64,000 nt of DNA, from contig NZ_CABVII010000015.1 of assembly GCF_902497995.1 (NCBI RefSeq), forward strand, positions 1-64,000, in the 5' to 3' direction. This DNA is from Pseudomonas fluorescens (lineage in GTDB: Bacteria > Pseudomonadota > Gammaproteobacteria > Pseudomonadales > Pseudomonadaceae). Made by a program: the position numbers and the translations under genes. This document shows positions 7,904 to 17,207 of the stretch, one piece after another; the stretch's first letter is position 1, and each line of letters opens with the position of its first letter. The notes under the pieces were generated by a model. It was not told where the DNA came from. It saw only the letters and a list, made by a program, of their open reading frames with translations, and did no database searches.

Positions 7904-8686
7904 ATGAAGAAAATTACCCATAGCCTCGCGCCCTGGGCGTTGCCGGTGTTGCTGCTGGCGGTATGGCAGTTGTCAGTGTCGGCGGGCTGGTTGTCGACGC
8001 GAATCCTGCCGGCACCCATTGCCGTCATCGAAGCCGGCGTGAGCCTGGTCCGCAGCGGTGAAATCTGGACTCACCTGGCCATCAGCGGCTGGCGTGCGGC
8101 ACTGGGCTTCGCCATCGGTGGCGGCATCGGCCTGACCCTGGGCTTCATCACCGGCCTGTCGAAATGGGGTGAGCGCCTGCTCGACAGCTCGGTGCAAATG
8201 ATCCGCAACGTACCGCACCTGGCGTTGATTCCGCTGGTGATCCTGTGGTTCGGGATCGATGAGTCGGCGAAGATTTTCCTGGTCGCACTGGGCACGCTGT
8301 TCCCGATCTACCTGAACACCTATCACGGCATCCGCAACGTCGACCCGGCGCTGGTGGAGATGTCCCGCAGTTATGGCTTGTCCGGTTTCAGCCTGTTCCG
8401 TCAGGTGATCCTGCCAGGTGCATTGCCTTCGATTCTGGTCGGTGTGCGCTTCGCCCTGGGCTTTATGTGGCTGACCCTGATCGTCGCGGAAACCATTTCC
8501 GCCAGCTCCGGCATCGGCTACCTGGCGATGAATGCCCGGGAGTTCCTGCAGACCGACGTGGTGGTGTTGGCGATTCTTTTGTACGCGGTGCTCGGCAAAC
8601 TCGCCGACCTCGCGGCCCGTGGGCTTGAACGTGTGTGGTTGCGCTGGCATCCGGCCTATCAGGTCTCCAAGGGAGGTGCCGCATGA
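7904..8686 (+). CDS. ssuC: Sulfonate ABC transporter permease SsuC
   Basis: A 260-residue inner-membrane permease with about six hydrophobic segments. The EAA loop that contacts the ATPase is visible as SRSYGLSGFSLFRQVILPGA near residue 150. It follows ssuD by 8 bp and overlaps ssuB by four bases (ATGA), indicating translational coupling. Confidence 0.93.
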   Translation: MKKITHSLAPWALPVLLLAVWQLSVSAGWLSTRILPAPIAVIEAGVSLVRSGEIWTHLAISGWRAALGFAIGGGIGLTLGFITGLSKWGERLLDSSVQMIRNVPHLALIPLVILWFGIDESAKIFLVALGTLFPIYLNTYHGIRNVDPALVEMSRSYGLSGFSLFRQVILPGALPSILVGVRFALGFMWLTLIVAETISASSGIGYLAMNAREFLQTDVVVLAILLYAVLGKLADLAARGLERVWLRWHPAYQVSKGGAA

Positions 8687-9489
8687 CCGCTCAACAACCT
8701 CCACGCCTGCTGCGCGGTATTGCGCTGGCGGTGCGCAAGCTGCAAAAGACCTTTGGTTCGCGGCAAGTGTTGCGCGAGATCGATCTGCACATCCCGGCCG
8801 GTCAATTCGTCGCGGTCGTCGGTCGCAGCGGCTGTGGCAAAAGTACCTTGCTGCGCTTGCTGGCCGGTCTCGACAAACCCACGGGCGGTGAATTGCTGGC
8901 CGGTTCCGCGTCGCTGAGCGAGGCGCGGGAAGACACCCGGCTGATGTTCCAGGAAGCGCGTCTATTGCCCTGGAAGAAGGTGATCGACAACGTCGGTCTC
9001 GGGCTCAAGGGCAACTGGCGGCCGCAAGCCCTGGACGCGTTGGAAGCGGTGGGCCTGGCGGATCGCGCCAACGAGTGGCCAGCGGCCTTGTCCGGGGGGC
9101 AGAAGCAACGTGTGGCCCTGGCGCGCGCGCTGATTCACCAACCGCGCTTGCTGTTGCTGGACGAGCCCCTGGGCGCCCTGGATGCCCTGACTCGCATTGA
9201 AATGCAGCAGCTGATCGAACGTCTCTGGCAGAAGCACGGCTTCACCGTGTTGCTGGTGACCCACGACGTCAGTGAAGCGGTGGCGATTGCCGATCGGGTG
9301 ATCCTGATCGAAGACGGTGAAGTCGGTCTCGATCTGCACGTGGAATTGCCACGTCCTCGGGTTCGCGGCTCCCATCGGCTGGCGGCACTGGAAACCGAAG
9401 TCCTCAACCGCGTGCTGGCGCTGCCTGGCCAGCCGCCGCAGCCGGAACCTGTTTCACCATTGCCCACGCAATTGCGCTGGGCGCAATAG
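8683..9489 (+). CDS. ssuB: Sulfonate ABC transporter ATPase SsuB
   Basis: A 268-residue ABC ATPase. The start at 8683 overlaps the ssuC stop and follows GGGAGGTGCCGC; a longer in-frame ORF begins inside ssuC and is less likely. Walker A is GRSGCGKST, the signature is LSGGQKQRVALARAL, and Walker B is LLLLDEPLGALD followed by the switch histidine in VTHDVSEA. FQEARLLPWKKV is the Q-loop typical of the nitrate/sulfonate/taurine subfamily. Confidence 0.94.
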   Translation: MTAQQPPRLLRGIALAVRKLQKTFGSRQVLREIDLHIPAGQFVAVVGRSGCGKSTLLRLLAGLDKPTGGELLAGSASLSEAREDTRLMFQEARLLPWKKVIDNVGLGLKGNWRPQALDALEAVGLADRANEWPAALSGGQKQRVALARALIHQPRLLLLDEPLGALDALTRIEMQQLIERLWQKHGFTVLLVTHDVSEAVAIADRVILIEDGEVGLDLHVELPRPRVRGSHRLAALETEVLNRVLALPGQPPQPEPVSPLPTQLRWAQ

Positions 9490-9492
9490 AAG

Positions 9493-9557
9493 CAGCGGCA
9501 AGTTGCAAGCTTCAAGCTGCAATGTAGAAGCGCAGTGATGTTACTTGCAGCTTGCCG
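9493..9557. repeat. Inverted repeat rich in GCAAGCTTCAAGCTGCAA between ssuB and ssuF
   Basis: CGGCAAGTTGCAAG (9496-9509) pairs with CTTGCAGCTTGCCG (9544-9557) with one mismatch. Sequences of this kind are dispersed in Pseudomonas genomes. It adds a hairpin inside an operon otherwise tightly packed. Confidence 0.5.
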
Positions 9558-9583
9558 TTCATTTCGACCTCAGGAGAAATCGT

Positions 9584-9799
9584 ATGACTATCAAAGCCAT
9601 CAACGTTCGCAACCAGTTCAAGGGCTCGATCAAGGAAATCGTGCTGGGTGATGTCCTTTCGGAAATCGACGTGCAGACCGCTTCGGGCATCGTGACTTCG
9701 GTGATCACTACGCGCTCGGTGAAAGAGCTGGAGCTGGTGGTTGGCAGCGAAGTGATCGCGTTTGTGAAATCCACCGAGGTGTCGATCGCCAAGTTGTAA
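9584..9799 (+). CDS. ssuF: Molbindin-like TOBE-domain protein SsuF
   Basis: A 71-residue single TOBE/Mop domain (MTIKAINVRNQFKGSIKEIV ... VKSTEVSIAKL). Start follows CAGGAGAAATCGT. Small molybdopterin-binding-like proteins of this length close ssu operons in pseudomonads and are needed for sulfonate use in P. putida. The biochemical role is unsettled; oxyanion binding is the general property of the fold. A terminator lies 18 bases beyond the stop. Confidence 0.88.
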   Translation: MTIKAINVRNQFKGSIKEIVLGDVLSEIDVQTASGIVTSVITTRSVKELELVVGSEVIAFVKSTEVSIAKL

Positions 9800-9817
9800 G
9801 CGACGTGCATTGCGCAC

Positions 9818-9849
9818 AACCCCGGAGGGTATGAGCCCTTCGGGGTTTT
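9818..9849 (+). terminator. Terminator of the ssu operon
   Basis: AACCCCGGAGGG pairs with CCCTTCGGGGTT around a short loop and is followed by a TTTT run. It is the first strong terminator after ssuE. Confidence 0.85.
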
Positions 9850-9881
9850 GTATGTGCGTGAATCAGTGGGTTCGGTGGTGT

Positions 9882-9974
9882 GGCCTTCGCGAGCAAGCCC
9901 GCTCCCACATTTGACCGCGTACTTTCCCGCCGACTCGGTCGAAATGTGGGAGCGGGCTTGCTCGCGAAGAGGCC
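9882..9974. repeat. REP pair (REPIN), GTGGGAGCGGGCTTGCTCGCGAA class
   Basis: Inverted arms at 9882-9910 and 9943-9974 lie between the ssu terminator and the end of the TetR gene. Confidence 0.9.
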
Positions 9975-9993
9975 CGCACGGTCAACAAAAAAA

Positions 9994-10632
9994 TCAGGCC
10001 GGATGAGCGCGCTTGGGCAAATACGGCGGTAGATACAGCCCCAGATACGCATCAAACACCCGCATCCCTTCCTCCGCCATGCGCGGCGTGATCTGTTCGT
10101 GCTGTTGCACCGAGCGTGCATACACCCGATCCCCCAACTCCATGGCCAGCGCAAACACATCGACATCGGTCGGCAACTTTGGCAGTTCGAAGTGATGATC
10201 GAACAACTTGTGCATCAGGTCTCCGAGCTCGATGTCGTGCTGGCGGTCGGCCTGGGTGACTTCGGTCAGGCCGTGCTGGGCGAGGATCAGTTGCCGGGCG
10301 GCAGCATCTTCGTCGTAGATGTCGAGCATGCGTTGTTCCACCAGTCGCGACAGGTCGCGCCAGCCGCTGAGGGCGTCATGGTCGATGGGCGCTTGCAGGC
10401 AAGCGCGGAAGGCGGCATGGACGTCGGCGGTCAGGGCTTCGAGCAGGGCCGGGACGCTGGCGAAGAAGTGGTAGACCGAGGAGGGCGGGATCTCCGCGCG
10501 TTCAGCGACGCTATAGATCGACAGGCTGGCCACGCCCTCGGCCGCCAGCAGCGTGCGGGCGGCATCGAGTATCGAATCGATCCGGGCCTGGCTGCGGGCG
10601 CGGGGTTTGCGTGGGGTGGCGAGTCGGGTCAT
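9994..10632 (-). CDS. TetR-family transcriptional regulator
   Basis: A 212-residue regulator. The N-terminal helix-turn-helix spans about residues 15-62 with SIYSVAERAEIPPSSVYHFF as the recognition segment; the C-terminal ligand domain is not recognised. The start at 10632 follows GCAGGAGACTTCA; the longer ORF would begin inside a REP arm and was rejected. It lies 208 bp downstream of spuI on the same strand with a terminator between, so it is probably transcribed alone. The target is unknown. Confidence 0.85.
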   Translation of the reverse strand: MTRLATPRKPRARSQARIDSILDAARTLLAAEGVASLSIYSVAERAEIPPSSVYHFFASVPALLEALTADVHAAFRACLQAPIDHDALSGWRDLSRLVEQRMLDIYDEDAAARQLILAQHGLTEVTQADRQHDIELGDLMHKLFDHHFELPKLPTDVDVFALAMELGDRVYARSVQQHEQITPRMAEEGMRVFDAYLGLYLPPYLPKRAHPA

Positions 10633-10691
10633 TGAAGTCTCCTGCGGGGCAGCGGGCATTGTACGAGCCGAGTTGTGTGTTGTCTGCCGGG

Positions 10692-10771
10692 ACGCCTTCG
10701 CGGGCAAGCCTCGCTCCTACAGTCGATCATTAAACGTATATCCCTGTAGGAGCGAGGCTTGCCCGCGAACC
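10692..10771. repeat. REP pair (REPIN), GTAGGAGCGAGGC class
   Basis: Arms at 10694-10722 and 10744-10770 are inverted with only about 20 bases between them, upstream of the TetR gene. Confidence 0.9.
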
Positions 10772-10784
10772 GCCGAAGGCGGCC

Positions 10785-10822
10785 ATAAAAAAACGCCGCA
10801 AGCCTTATCAGCCTGCGGCGTT
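10785..10822 (-). terminator. Terminator of spuI
   Basis: On the minus strand AACGCCGCA ... TGCGGCGTT forms a stem followed by seven T, 19 bases past the spuI stop codon. Confidence 0.88.
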
Positions 10823-10840
10823 CTCGTTTATAGCAACCGC

Positions 10841-12217
10841 TTAAACGGTATGCAGGTACCAGTTGTACTCGAGGTCGGAGATGGAATGTTCGAATTCCTC
10901 CAGCTCACTCTCTTTACAGGCGACAAAGATATCGATGTATTTCGGATCGATGTACTTGGCCATGACTTCGCTGTCGTCCAGCTCGCGCAGTGCATCGCGC
11001 AGGTTGTTCGGCAGGCTTTGCTCGTTCTGCTCGTAGCTGTTGCCTTCGACCGGTGCGCCCGGTTCGATCTTGTTGGTCAGACCATGGTGCACGCCCGCCA
11101 AAACCGAAGCCATCAACAGATACGGGTTGGCATCGGCGCCGGCCACACGGTGTTCGATGCGCACGGCATCGGAAGAACCGGTCGGGACGCGAATCGCCAC
11201 GGTGCGGTTGTCCAGGCCCCAGCATGGCGAGTTCGGCACGTAGAACTGTGCGCCGAAACGACGGTAGGAGTTGACGTTCGGGCAGAGGAACGCCATCTGC
11301 GCCGGTAGGGTCTCGAGCACACCGCCGATCGCGTGACGCAGTGCGGCGTTCTGCTCGGGATCCTCGCTGGCAAAAATATTCTTGCCGTCTCTATCAAGAA
11401 TCGAGATGTGGACGTGCAGACCGTTGCCCGCCTGGCCCGGGTAAGGCTTGGCCATGAAGGTGGTGTCCATTTCATGGTCGTAGGCGATGTTCTTGATCAG
11501 ACGCTTGAGCAGAACCGCGTAGTCGCAGGCCTTGATCGGGTCGGCCACGTGGTGCAGGTTCACTTCGAACTGCGCCGGGGCACTTTCCTTGACGATCGCG
11601 TCGGCCGGGATACCTTGCTCCTTCGCACCTTCCAGAATGTCCTGGAGGCAGTCGACGTATTCGTCGAGGTCGTCGATCAGGTACACCTGAGTCGAATGCG
11701 GACGTTTGCCGGAGATCGGCGAGCGCGGCGGCTGTGGACGGCCGTTCACATTTTCCTGGTCGATCAGGTAGAACTCCAGTTCGAACGCGGCGCAGATGGT
11801 CAGGCCCATCTCGTCAAACTTGGTAACAACTTGACGCAGGACTTCACGGGGATCCGCGAAGAAAGGTTCACCTTCGAGTTCGTGCATGGTCATTAACAGT
11901 TGCGCGGTAGGGCGCTTCTGCCAGGGCTCGTTGCACAGGGTGTCAGGGATTGGATAGCAGATTCGGTCAGCATCGCCGATGTCCAGGCCCAGGCCGGTGC
12001 TTTCCACCGTCGAGCCATTGATATCCAGAGCAAATAGAGAGGCCGGCAGGTTGATGCCTTTCTCGTAAACCTTGTGGAGACTGGTGCGTTCAATGCGCTT
12101 GCCGCGCACCACACCATTCATATCCGCAATCAGAAGGTCAACGTACAGAACCTCAGGATGTTCCTTAAGGAACGCGTTCGCTTCGTTAAGCTGAACGGCA
12201 CGCGGGGGTACCGACAT
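10841..12217 (-). CDS. spuI: Glutamine-synthetase-like gamma-glutamylpolyamine synthetase (SpuI type)
   Basis: A 458-residue glutamine-synthetase homologue, probably ligating glutamate to putrescine or another polyamine in the gamma-glutamylation route. The beta-grasp domain (about 20-110) contains LLIADMNGVVRGKR. The catalytic domain has the metal and ATP segments AAFELEFYLID, GNGLHVHISILDRDG and RIEHRVAGADANPYL. It lacks the adenylylation tyrosine loop of true GlnA as far as can be seen. It faces away from the spu operon, sharing a 278-bp intergenic region with the spuA remnant. The spuI name rests on similarity and context. Confidence 0.85.
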   Translation of the reverse strand: MSVPPRAVQLNEANAFLKEHPEVLYVDLLIADMNGVVRGKRIERTSLHKVYEKGINLPASLFALDINGSTVESTGLGLDIGDADRICYPIPDTLCNEPWQKRPTAQLLMTMHELEGEPFFADPREVLRQVVTKFDEMGLTICAAFELEFYLIDQENVNGRPQPPRSPISGKRPHSTQVYLIDDLDEYVDCLQDILEGAKEQGIPADAIVKESAPAQFEVNLHHVADPIKACDYAVLLKRLIKNIAYDHEMDTTFMAKPYPGQAGNGLHVHISILDRDGKNIFASEDPEQNAALRHAIGGVLETLPAQMAFLCPNVNSYRRFGAQFYVPNSPCWGLDNRTVAIRVPTGSSDAVRIEHRVAGADANPYLLMASVLAGVHHGLTNKIEPGAPVEGNSYEQNEQSLPNNLRDALRELDDSEVMAKYIDPKYIDIFVACKESELEEFEHSISDLEYNWYLHTV

Positions 12218-12495
12218 GATGCAACACCTTTGTTGTTAAAAATATCAATCATTGATCTCTTCGGTTTCCAGTCAACCCGAACGGCATGCCGAAGTCAAGT
12301 GAGGCCTTTTTTGCCCTAAAAAAGCGCTCGTAAGGCTTTTTTGCGGCAGTTTTGGGCGTTTTTATGCCTTTGAACACTTTACCGGCCGCGGGCTTGAGCG
12401 GGCCGTGTTGTATTTTTTACGGGGGTGTTGTGTAAAAAAATGAACAAGGCTAAGCTCGATTCAAACCCATAACAGCAATAATACCGGGGTGCTTC

Positions 12496-12864
12496 ATGTC
12501 TCGCCTGCCGTCAATCGACGTCACCCTCTGCTCCGGGCAGATCGGTCTGCATGCTTATCACATCAGTGGCGACAAGTACGACCAAACCGCCAAGAGCGTG
12601 CCGGCGATTATTCCATCCCTGCTGGATTGGCCGTCCCCGTCCGATATTCTGGACGGCCTGGACGACATTCTCTTTACCGGCTCTCTTTCTAATATAGAAC
12701 CCTTTCACGCGAGCGGCCCGGCGAATGTGTCGGGTCCTGCTCATGATTCTGCACGCCCATCTACGCTCTCGTTGATCCACGACATTGTCGAGGCGGGCCT
12801 TTGTGCGCGGCCATTGCAGTGGCAATCTGTACCAAGCGACGCCGATGCGTCAAACGACGCCTGA
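12496..12864 (+). pseudogene. spuA: Remnant of gamma-glutamyl-GABA hydrolase spuA
   Basis: A 122-codon ORF whose first 95 residues read like the N-terminus of class-I-glutamine-amidotransferase-like SpuA/PuuD (MSRLPSIDVTLCSGQIGLHA; DILFTGSLSNIEPFH; SGPAHDSARPSTLSLI). The family is about 250 residues. After IVEAGLC the match collapses, and the ORF jumps to a C-terminal tail (DADASNDA) like that of full-length homologues. The nucleophile motif GICRGFQE and the catalytic His-Glu are missing. Several conserved residues are also changed, so it is an old internal deletion. Upstream spacing to spuB (37 bp) is intact, so the operon promoter is probably still used. A functional short protein cannot be excluded. 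Confidence 0.8.
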
Positions 12865-12901
12865 CTTATAAGAGTCAGGAAACTCAGCCTAAGAGGCATT
12901 T

Positions 12902-14260
12902 ATGAGTCACAACCTCGACCAGCTCACCGATTGGTTGAAAGACCACAAGATCACAGAAGTCGAATGCATGATCGCCGACTTGACCGGGATCACCCGGGGC
13001 AAGATTTCGCCGACCAACAAGTTCATTGCCGAAAAAGGCATGCGCCTGCCCGAGAGCGTTCTGTTGCAGACCGTGACCGGCGACTATGTCGAAGACGACA
13101 TCTATTACGAACTGCTCGACCCGGCCGACATCGACATGATCTGTCGGCCGGACGCGAATGCGGTGTTTCTGGTGCCCTGGGCCATCGAGCCGACCGCCCA
13201 GGTGATCCACGACACCTACGACAAGCAAGGCAACCCGATCGAGCTGTCGCCGCGCAACGTGCTCAAGAAGGTCCTGAAACTCTATGCCGACCACGGCTGG
13301 CAGCCGATCGTGGCGCCGGAAATGGAGTTCTACCTGACCAAGCGCAGTGAGGACCCGGACTATCCGCTGCAACCGCCGATTGGCCGTTCCGGCCGCCCGG
13401 AAACCGGTCGCCAGTCCTTCTCCATCGAGGCGGCGAACGAGTTCGATCCGCTGTTCGAAGACGTCTACGACTGGTGTGAATTGCAAGAGTTGGACCTCGA
13501 CACCTTGATCCACGAGGACGGCACCGCACAGATGGAAATCAACTTCCGTCACGGCGATGCCCTGTCCCTGGCCGACCAGATCCTGGTGTTCAAGCGCACC
13601 ATGCGCGAGGCCGCACTCAAGCACGACGTGGCGGCCACCTTCATGGCCAAGCCGATGACCGGCGAGCCGGGCAGCGCGATGCACTTGCACCAGAGCATCA
13701 TCGACATCGAGACCGGCAAGAACGTCTTCTCCAATGCCGACGGGACCATGAGCCAGCTGTTCCTGAACCACATCGGTGGCTTGCAGAAGCTGATTCCCGA
13801 ACTGTTGCCGCTGTTCGCCCCGAACGTCAACTCGTTCCGCCGCTTCCTGCCGGACACCTCGGCACCGGTGAACGTGGAGTGGGGCGAAGAGAACCGCACC
13901 GTGGGCCTGCGGGTTCCGGATGCGGGGCCGCAAAACCGTCGGGTGGAAAACCGCCTGCCGGGTGCCGACGCCAACCCGTACCTGGCCATCGCCGCGAGCC
14001 TGCTGTGCGGTTACATCGGCATGGTCGAAGGCCTGAACCCGAGTGCGCCGGTAGTGGGGCGGGGCTATGAGCGCCGCAACCTGCGCCTGCCACTGACTAT
14101 CGAGGACGCGCTGGAGCGTATGGAAAACAGCGCGACCGTCGAGAAATACTTGGGCAAGAAATTCATCACTGGCTACGTCGCGGTCAAGCGGGCCGAGCAT
14201 GAAAACTTCAAGCGCGTGATCAGTTCGTGGGAGCGGGAATTCCTGCTCTTTGCCGTCTGA
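12902..14260 (+). CDS. spuB: Gamma-glutamylputrescine synthetase-type glutamine synthetase SpuB
   Basis: A 452-residue GS-fold ligase, second of the two in this locus. Visible segments are MIADLTGITRGK in the beta-grasp domain, VAPEMEFYLTKR and GSAMHLHQSI in the active site, and RVENRLPGADANPYL near the C-terminus. It begins 37 bp after the spuA remnant and precedes spuC by 59 bp. In P. aeruginosa the same order (spuABCDEFGH) serves polyamine use. Start ATG follows CTAAGAGGCATTT. Confidence 0.88.
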   Translation: MSHNLDQLTDWLKDHKITEVECMIADLTGITRGKISPTNKFIAEKGMRLPESVLLQTVTGDYVEDDIYYELLDPADIDMICRPDANAVFLVPWAIEPTAQVIHDTYDKQGNPIELSPRNVLKKVLKLYADHGWQPIVAPEMEFYLTKRSEDPDYPLQPPIGRSGRPETGRQSFSIEAANEFDPLFEDVYDWCELQELDLDTLIHEDGTAQMEINFRHGDALSLADQILVFKRTMREAALKHDVAATFMAKPMTGEPGSAMHLHQSIIDIETGKNVFSNADGTMSQLFLNHIGGLQKLIPELLPLFAPNVNSFRRFLPDTSAPVNVEWGEENRTVGLRVPDAGPQNRRVENRLPGADANPYLAIAASLLCGYIGMVEGLNPSAPVVGRGYERRNLRLPLTIEDALERMENSATVEKYLGKKFITGYVAVKRAEHENFKRVISSWEREFLLFAV

Positions 14261-14319
14261 TGCGCCGGGCGCGGCGGGAAATTGCCGCGCCCTTCACAGC
14301 AAATCTTAGGAGAATTCGC

Positions 14320-15684
14320 ATGACCAGCAACAACCCGCAAACCCGTGAATGGCAAACCCTGAGCAACGATCACCACCTGGCCCCGTTCAGCGATTTCAAA
14401 CAGCTGAAAGAGAAGGGCCCGCGGATCATCACCAGCGCCAAGGGCGTCTACCTCTGGGACAGCGAAGGCAACAAGATCCTCGACGGCATGGCCGGCCTGT
14501 GGTGCGTAGCGATCGGCTACGGTCGCGATGAACTGGCCGATGCCGCCAGCAAGCAGATGCGCGAACTGCCTTATTACAACCTGTTCTTCCAGACCGCTCA
14601 CCCGCCGGTGCTGGAACTGGCCAAGGCCATCGCCGACATCGCGCCTGAAGGCATGAACCATGTGTTCTTCACCGGTTCCGGTTCCGAAGGCAACGACACC
14701 ATGTTGCGTATGGTTCGTCACTATTGGGCGATCAAGGGCCAACCGAAGAAGAAAGTCATCATCAGCCGCAAGAACGGCTATCACGGTTCCACCGTGGCCG
14801 GCGCGAGCCTGGGTGGCATGACGTACATGCACGAACAGGGCGACTTGCCGATCCCGGGCATCGTCCACATCGCCCAGCCTTACTGGTTCGGTGAAGGTGG
14901 CGACATGACCCCGGATGAGTTCGGTATCTGGGCCGCCAATCAGCTGGAAGAGAAGATTCTGGAAGTGGGCGTCGACAACGTCGGGGCCTTCATTGCCGAG
15001 CCGATCCAGGGTGCCGGCGGCGTGATCATTCCGCCAGACTCCTACTGGCCGCGCATCAAGGAAATCCTCGCCAAGTACGACATTTTGTTTGTGGCCGACG
15101 AGGTGATCTGTGGTTTCGGCCGCACCGGTGAGTGGTTCGGTACTGATTTCTACGGCCTCAGGCCCGACATGATGACCATCGCCAAAGGCCTGACGTCCGG
15201 CTACATCCCGATGGGTGGCCTGATCGTGCGCGACGAAGTGGTCGAGGTGCTCAACGAAGGCGGCGATTTCAACCACGGCTTCACCTATTCCGGGCATCCG
15301 GTGGCTGCTGCGGTGGCCCTGGAAAACATCCGCATCCTGCGCGAAGAAAAAATTGTCGAGCGCGTTCATGCCGAAACGGCACCCTATTTGCAGAAACGTC
15401 TGCGGGAACTGAACGATCACCCGTTGGTGGGGGAAGTGCGCGGTGTCGGTCTGTTGGGGGCCATCGAACTGGTTCAGGACAAGGCCACGCGCAAACGTTA
15501 CGAGGGCAAGGGCGTTGGCATGATCTGCCGCACGTTCTGCTTCGAAAACGGCCTGATCATGCGCGCCGTGGGCGACACCATGATCATTGCTCCGCCACTG
15601 GTGATTACCCCGGCTGAAATCGATGAGTTGGTAACAAAGGCACGCAAGTGTCTGGACCTGACCCTGAGTGCGTTGCAGGGCTAA
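14320..15684 (+). CDS. spuC: Putrescine/polyamine:pyruvate aminotransferase SpuC
   Basis: A 454-residue class-III PLP aminotransferase that transfers the amino group of putrescine (or cadaverine) to pyruvate. The start at 14320 follows CTTAGGAGAATTCGC; the ORF reads further upstream into spuB without a start signal. The cofactor lysine lies in MMTIAKGLTSGYIPMGG, the PLP-phosphate contact in FTGSGSEGNDTM and the aspartate in VADEVICGFGRTG. Length matches SpuC. Confidence 0.92.
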   Translation: MTSNNPQTREWQTLSNDHHLAPFSDFKQLKEKGPRIITSAKGVYLWDSEGNKILDGMAGLWCVAIGYGRDELADAASKQMRELPYYNLFFQTAHPPVLELAKAIADIAPEGMNHVFFTGSGSEGNDTMLRMVRHYWAIKGQPKKKVIISRKNGYHGSTVAGASLGGMTYMHEQGDLPIPGIVHIAQPYWFGEGGDMTPDEFGIWAANQLEEKILEVGVDNVGAFIAEPIQGAGGVIIPPDSYWPRIKEILAKYDILFVADEVICGFGRTGEWFGTDFYGLRPDMMTIAKGLTSGYIPMGGLIVRDEVVEVLNEGGDFNHGFTYSGHPVAAAVALENIRILREEKIVERVHAETAPYLQKRLRELNDHPLVGEVRGVGLLGAIELVQDKATRKRYEGKGVGMICRTFCFENGLIMRAVGDTMIIAPPLVITPAEIDELVTKARKCLDLTLSALQG

Positions 15685-15850
15685 GTGCTAGGCTCTGAGC
15701 GGGGTGTGACGTGTGCACTTCGCTCAGTGCAAACAAAGGATGGGTCTTTCCTTGAAAGCCTGCCTTGGATCTTGCCAGACTACCGGTCGTTCGGATGCCC
15801 GGGAAAGGCCGCTGAACAAGTGGTTAAAAAGAAAAATTGGAGCATTACCC

Positions 15851-16963
15851 ATGAAGGCATTAGGAATGAAGATCGCTGGCAAGACCCTCCTCGCCATGTC
15901 CCTGATGGGCGTGATGGCGAGCGTAGTTCAGGCGGATGACAAGGTGCTGCACGTGTACAACTGGTCCGATTACATCGCGCCGGAAACCGTCAAGAAGTTC
16001 GAAGCCGAGTCGGGGATCAAGGTTGTCTACGACGTATTCGACAGTAACGAAACCCTGGAAGCCAAGTTGCTGGCAGGCAAGTCCGGCTATGACATCGTCG
16101 TGCCGTCGAACAACTTCCTGGCCAAGCAGATCAAGGCTGGCGTTTACCAGAAGCTGGACAAGTCCAAGTTGCCCAACTGGAAGAACCTGAACCCTGACCT
16201 GCTTAAAGCGGTTTCGGTGAGCGACCCGGGCAACGAACACGCGTTCCCTTACATGTGGGGTTCGATCGGTATCGGTTTCAATGCCGAGAAGGTCAAGGCG
16301 GCACTGGGCGCCGATGCACCCACCAATTCCTGGGACCTGCTGTTCAAACCTGAAAACGCTGCCAAGTTGAAGTCCTGCGGTATCAGTTTCCTCGATTCGC
16401 CAACCGAGATGATTCCGGTGGCGTTGCACTACCTGGGCTATCCAACCGACAGCCAGGACAAAAAACAACTGGCCGAAGCCGAAGCTCTGTTCCTGAAGAT
16501 TCGTCCTTCGGTGGGCTACTTCCACTCGTCCAAGTACATCTCCGACCTGGCCAACGGCAACATCTGCGTGGCCGTGGGTTACTCGGGTGACATCTACCAG
16601 GCCAAGTCCCGCGCGGCAGAAGCCGGTGACAAGGTGAAAGTCAGCTACAACATTCCGAAAGAAGGTGCAGGCAGCTTCTACGACATGGTCGCCATCCCTA
16701 AAGATGCCGAAAACGTCGAAGGCGCCTACAAGTTCATGACCTTCCTGCAGAAGCCGGAAATCATGGCTGAAATCACCAACGCGGTGCGCTTCCCGAATGG
16801 TAACGCGGCCGCCACCCCGTTGGTTGATAAAGACATCACTGCCGACCCAGGCATCTACCCGCCGGCCGACGTGCTGGCCAAGCTGTACGCGATTGCCGAC
16901 TTGCCGGCCGCGACCCAGCGGATCCTGACTCGCAGCTGGACCAAGATCAAATCCGGTAAATAA
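15851..16963 (+). CDS. spuD: Periplasmic polyamine-binding protein SpuD (PotF type)
   Basis: A 370-residue binding protein. The start at 15851 (MKALGMKIAGKT) follows TTGGAG with normal spacing and opens a signal peptide ending near VQA-DDK; the longer ORF has no such features. LHVYNWSDYIAPETVKKFE and YDVFDSNETLEAKLLAGKSG are typical of the PotF/SpuD/SpuE family. By position it corresponds to SpuD, the putrescine-preferring receptor of P. aeruginosa. The following copy is related in sequence, and specificity is inferred from order only. Confidence 0.88.
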   Translation: MKALGMKIAGKTLLAMSLMGVMASVVQADDKVLHVYNWSDYIAPETVKKFEAESGIKVVYDVFDSNETLEAKLLAGKSGYDIVVPSNNFLAKQIKAGVYQKLDKSKLPNWKNLNPDLLKAVSVSDPGNEHAFPYMWGSIGIGFNAEKVKAALGADAPTNSWDLLFKPENAAKLKSCGISFLDSPTEMIPVALHYLGYPTDSQDKKQLAEAEALFLKIRPSVGYFHSSKYISDLANGNICVAVGYSGDIYQAKSRAAEAGDKVKVSYNIPKEGAGSFYDMVAIPKDAENVEGAYKFMTFLQKPEIMAEITNAVRFPNGNAAATPLVDKDITADPGIYPPADVLAKLYAIADLPAATQRILTRSWTKIKSGK

Positions 16964-16971
16964 GCCATAAA

Positions 16972-17077
16972 CCTTGTGGGAGCGAGCATGCTCGCGAAAA
17001 AAGCTGCAACACCGCGGCGTGTCAGGCACCCCTCGTTATCGTTGAAGACCATCGCGAGCAGGCTCGCTCCCACAAGG
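16972..17077. repeat. REP pair (REPIN), GTGGGAGCGAGC-TGCTCGCGA class, inside the spu operon
   Basis: Arms at 16972-16998 and 17051-17077 lie in the 244-bp gap between spuD and spuE. A large hairpin here may stabilise or separate the upstream mRNA. Confidence 0.85.
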
Positions 17078-17207
17078 GTCGTGGCATAAAAGTTTTGCTG
17101 GAACGGTTTTTCGAGGGTAAGTTGCGCGCCGGTTTTGTTGCCGGGCAGCCATGGCTGTCATGTAACGCGGGGCAACTTGGGCCCAACTCATTTTAGAGGA
17201 CCTCCAC

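Noticed and set aside
12884..14200. 438-codon open frame opposite spuB
   Set aside because: Antisense to a clear glutamine-synthetase gene; no recognisable protein.
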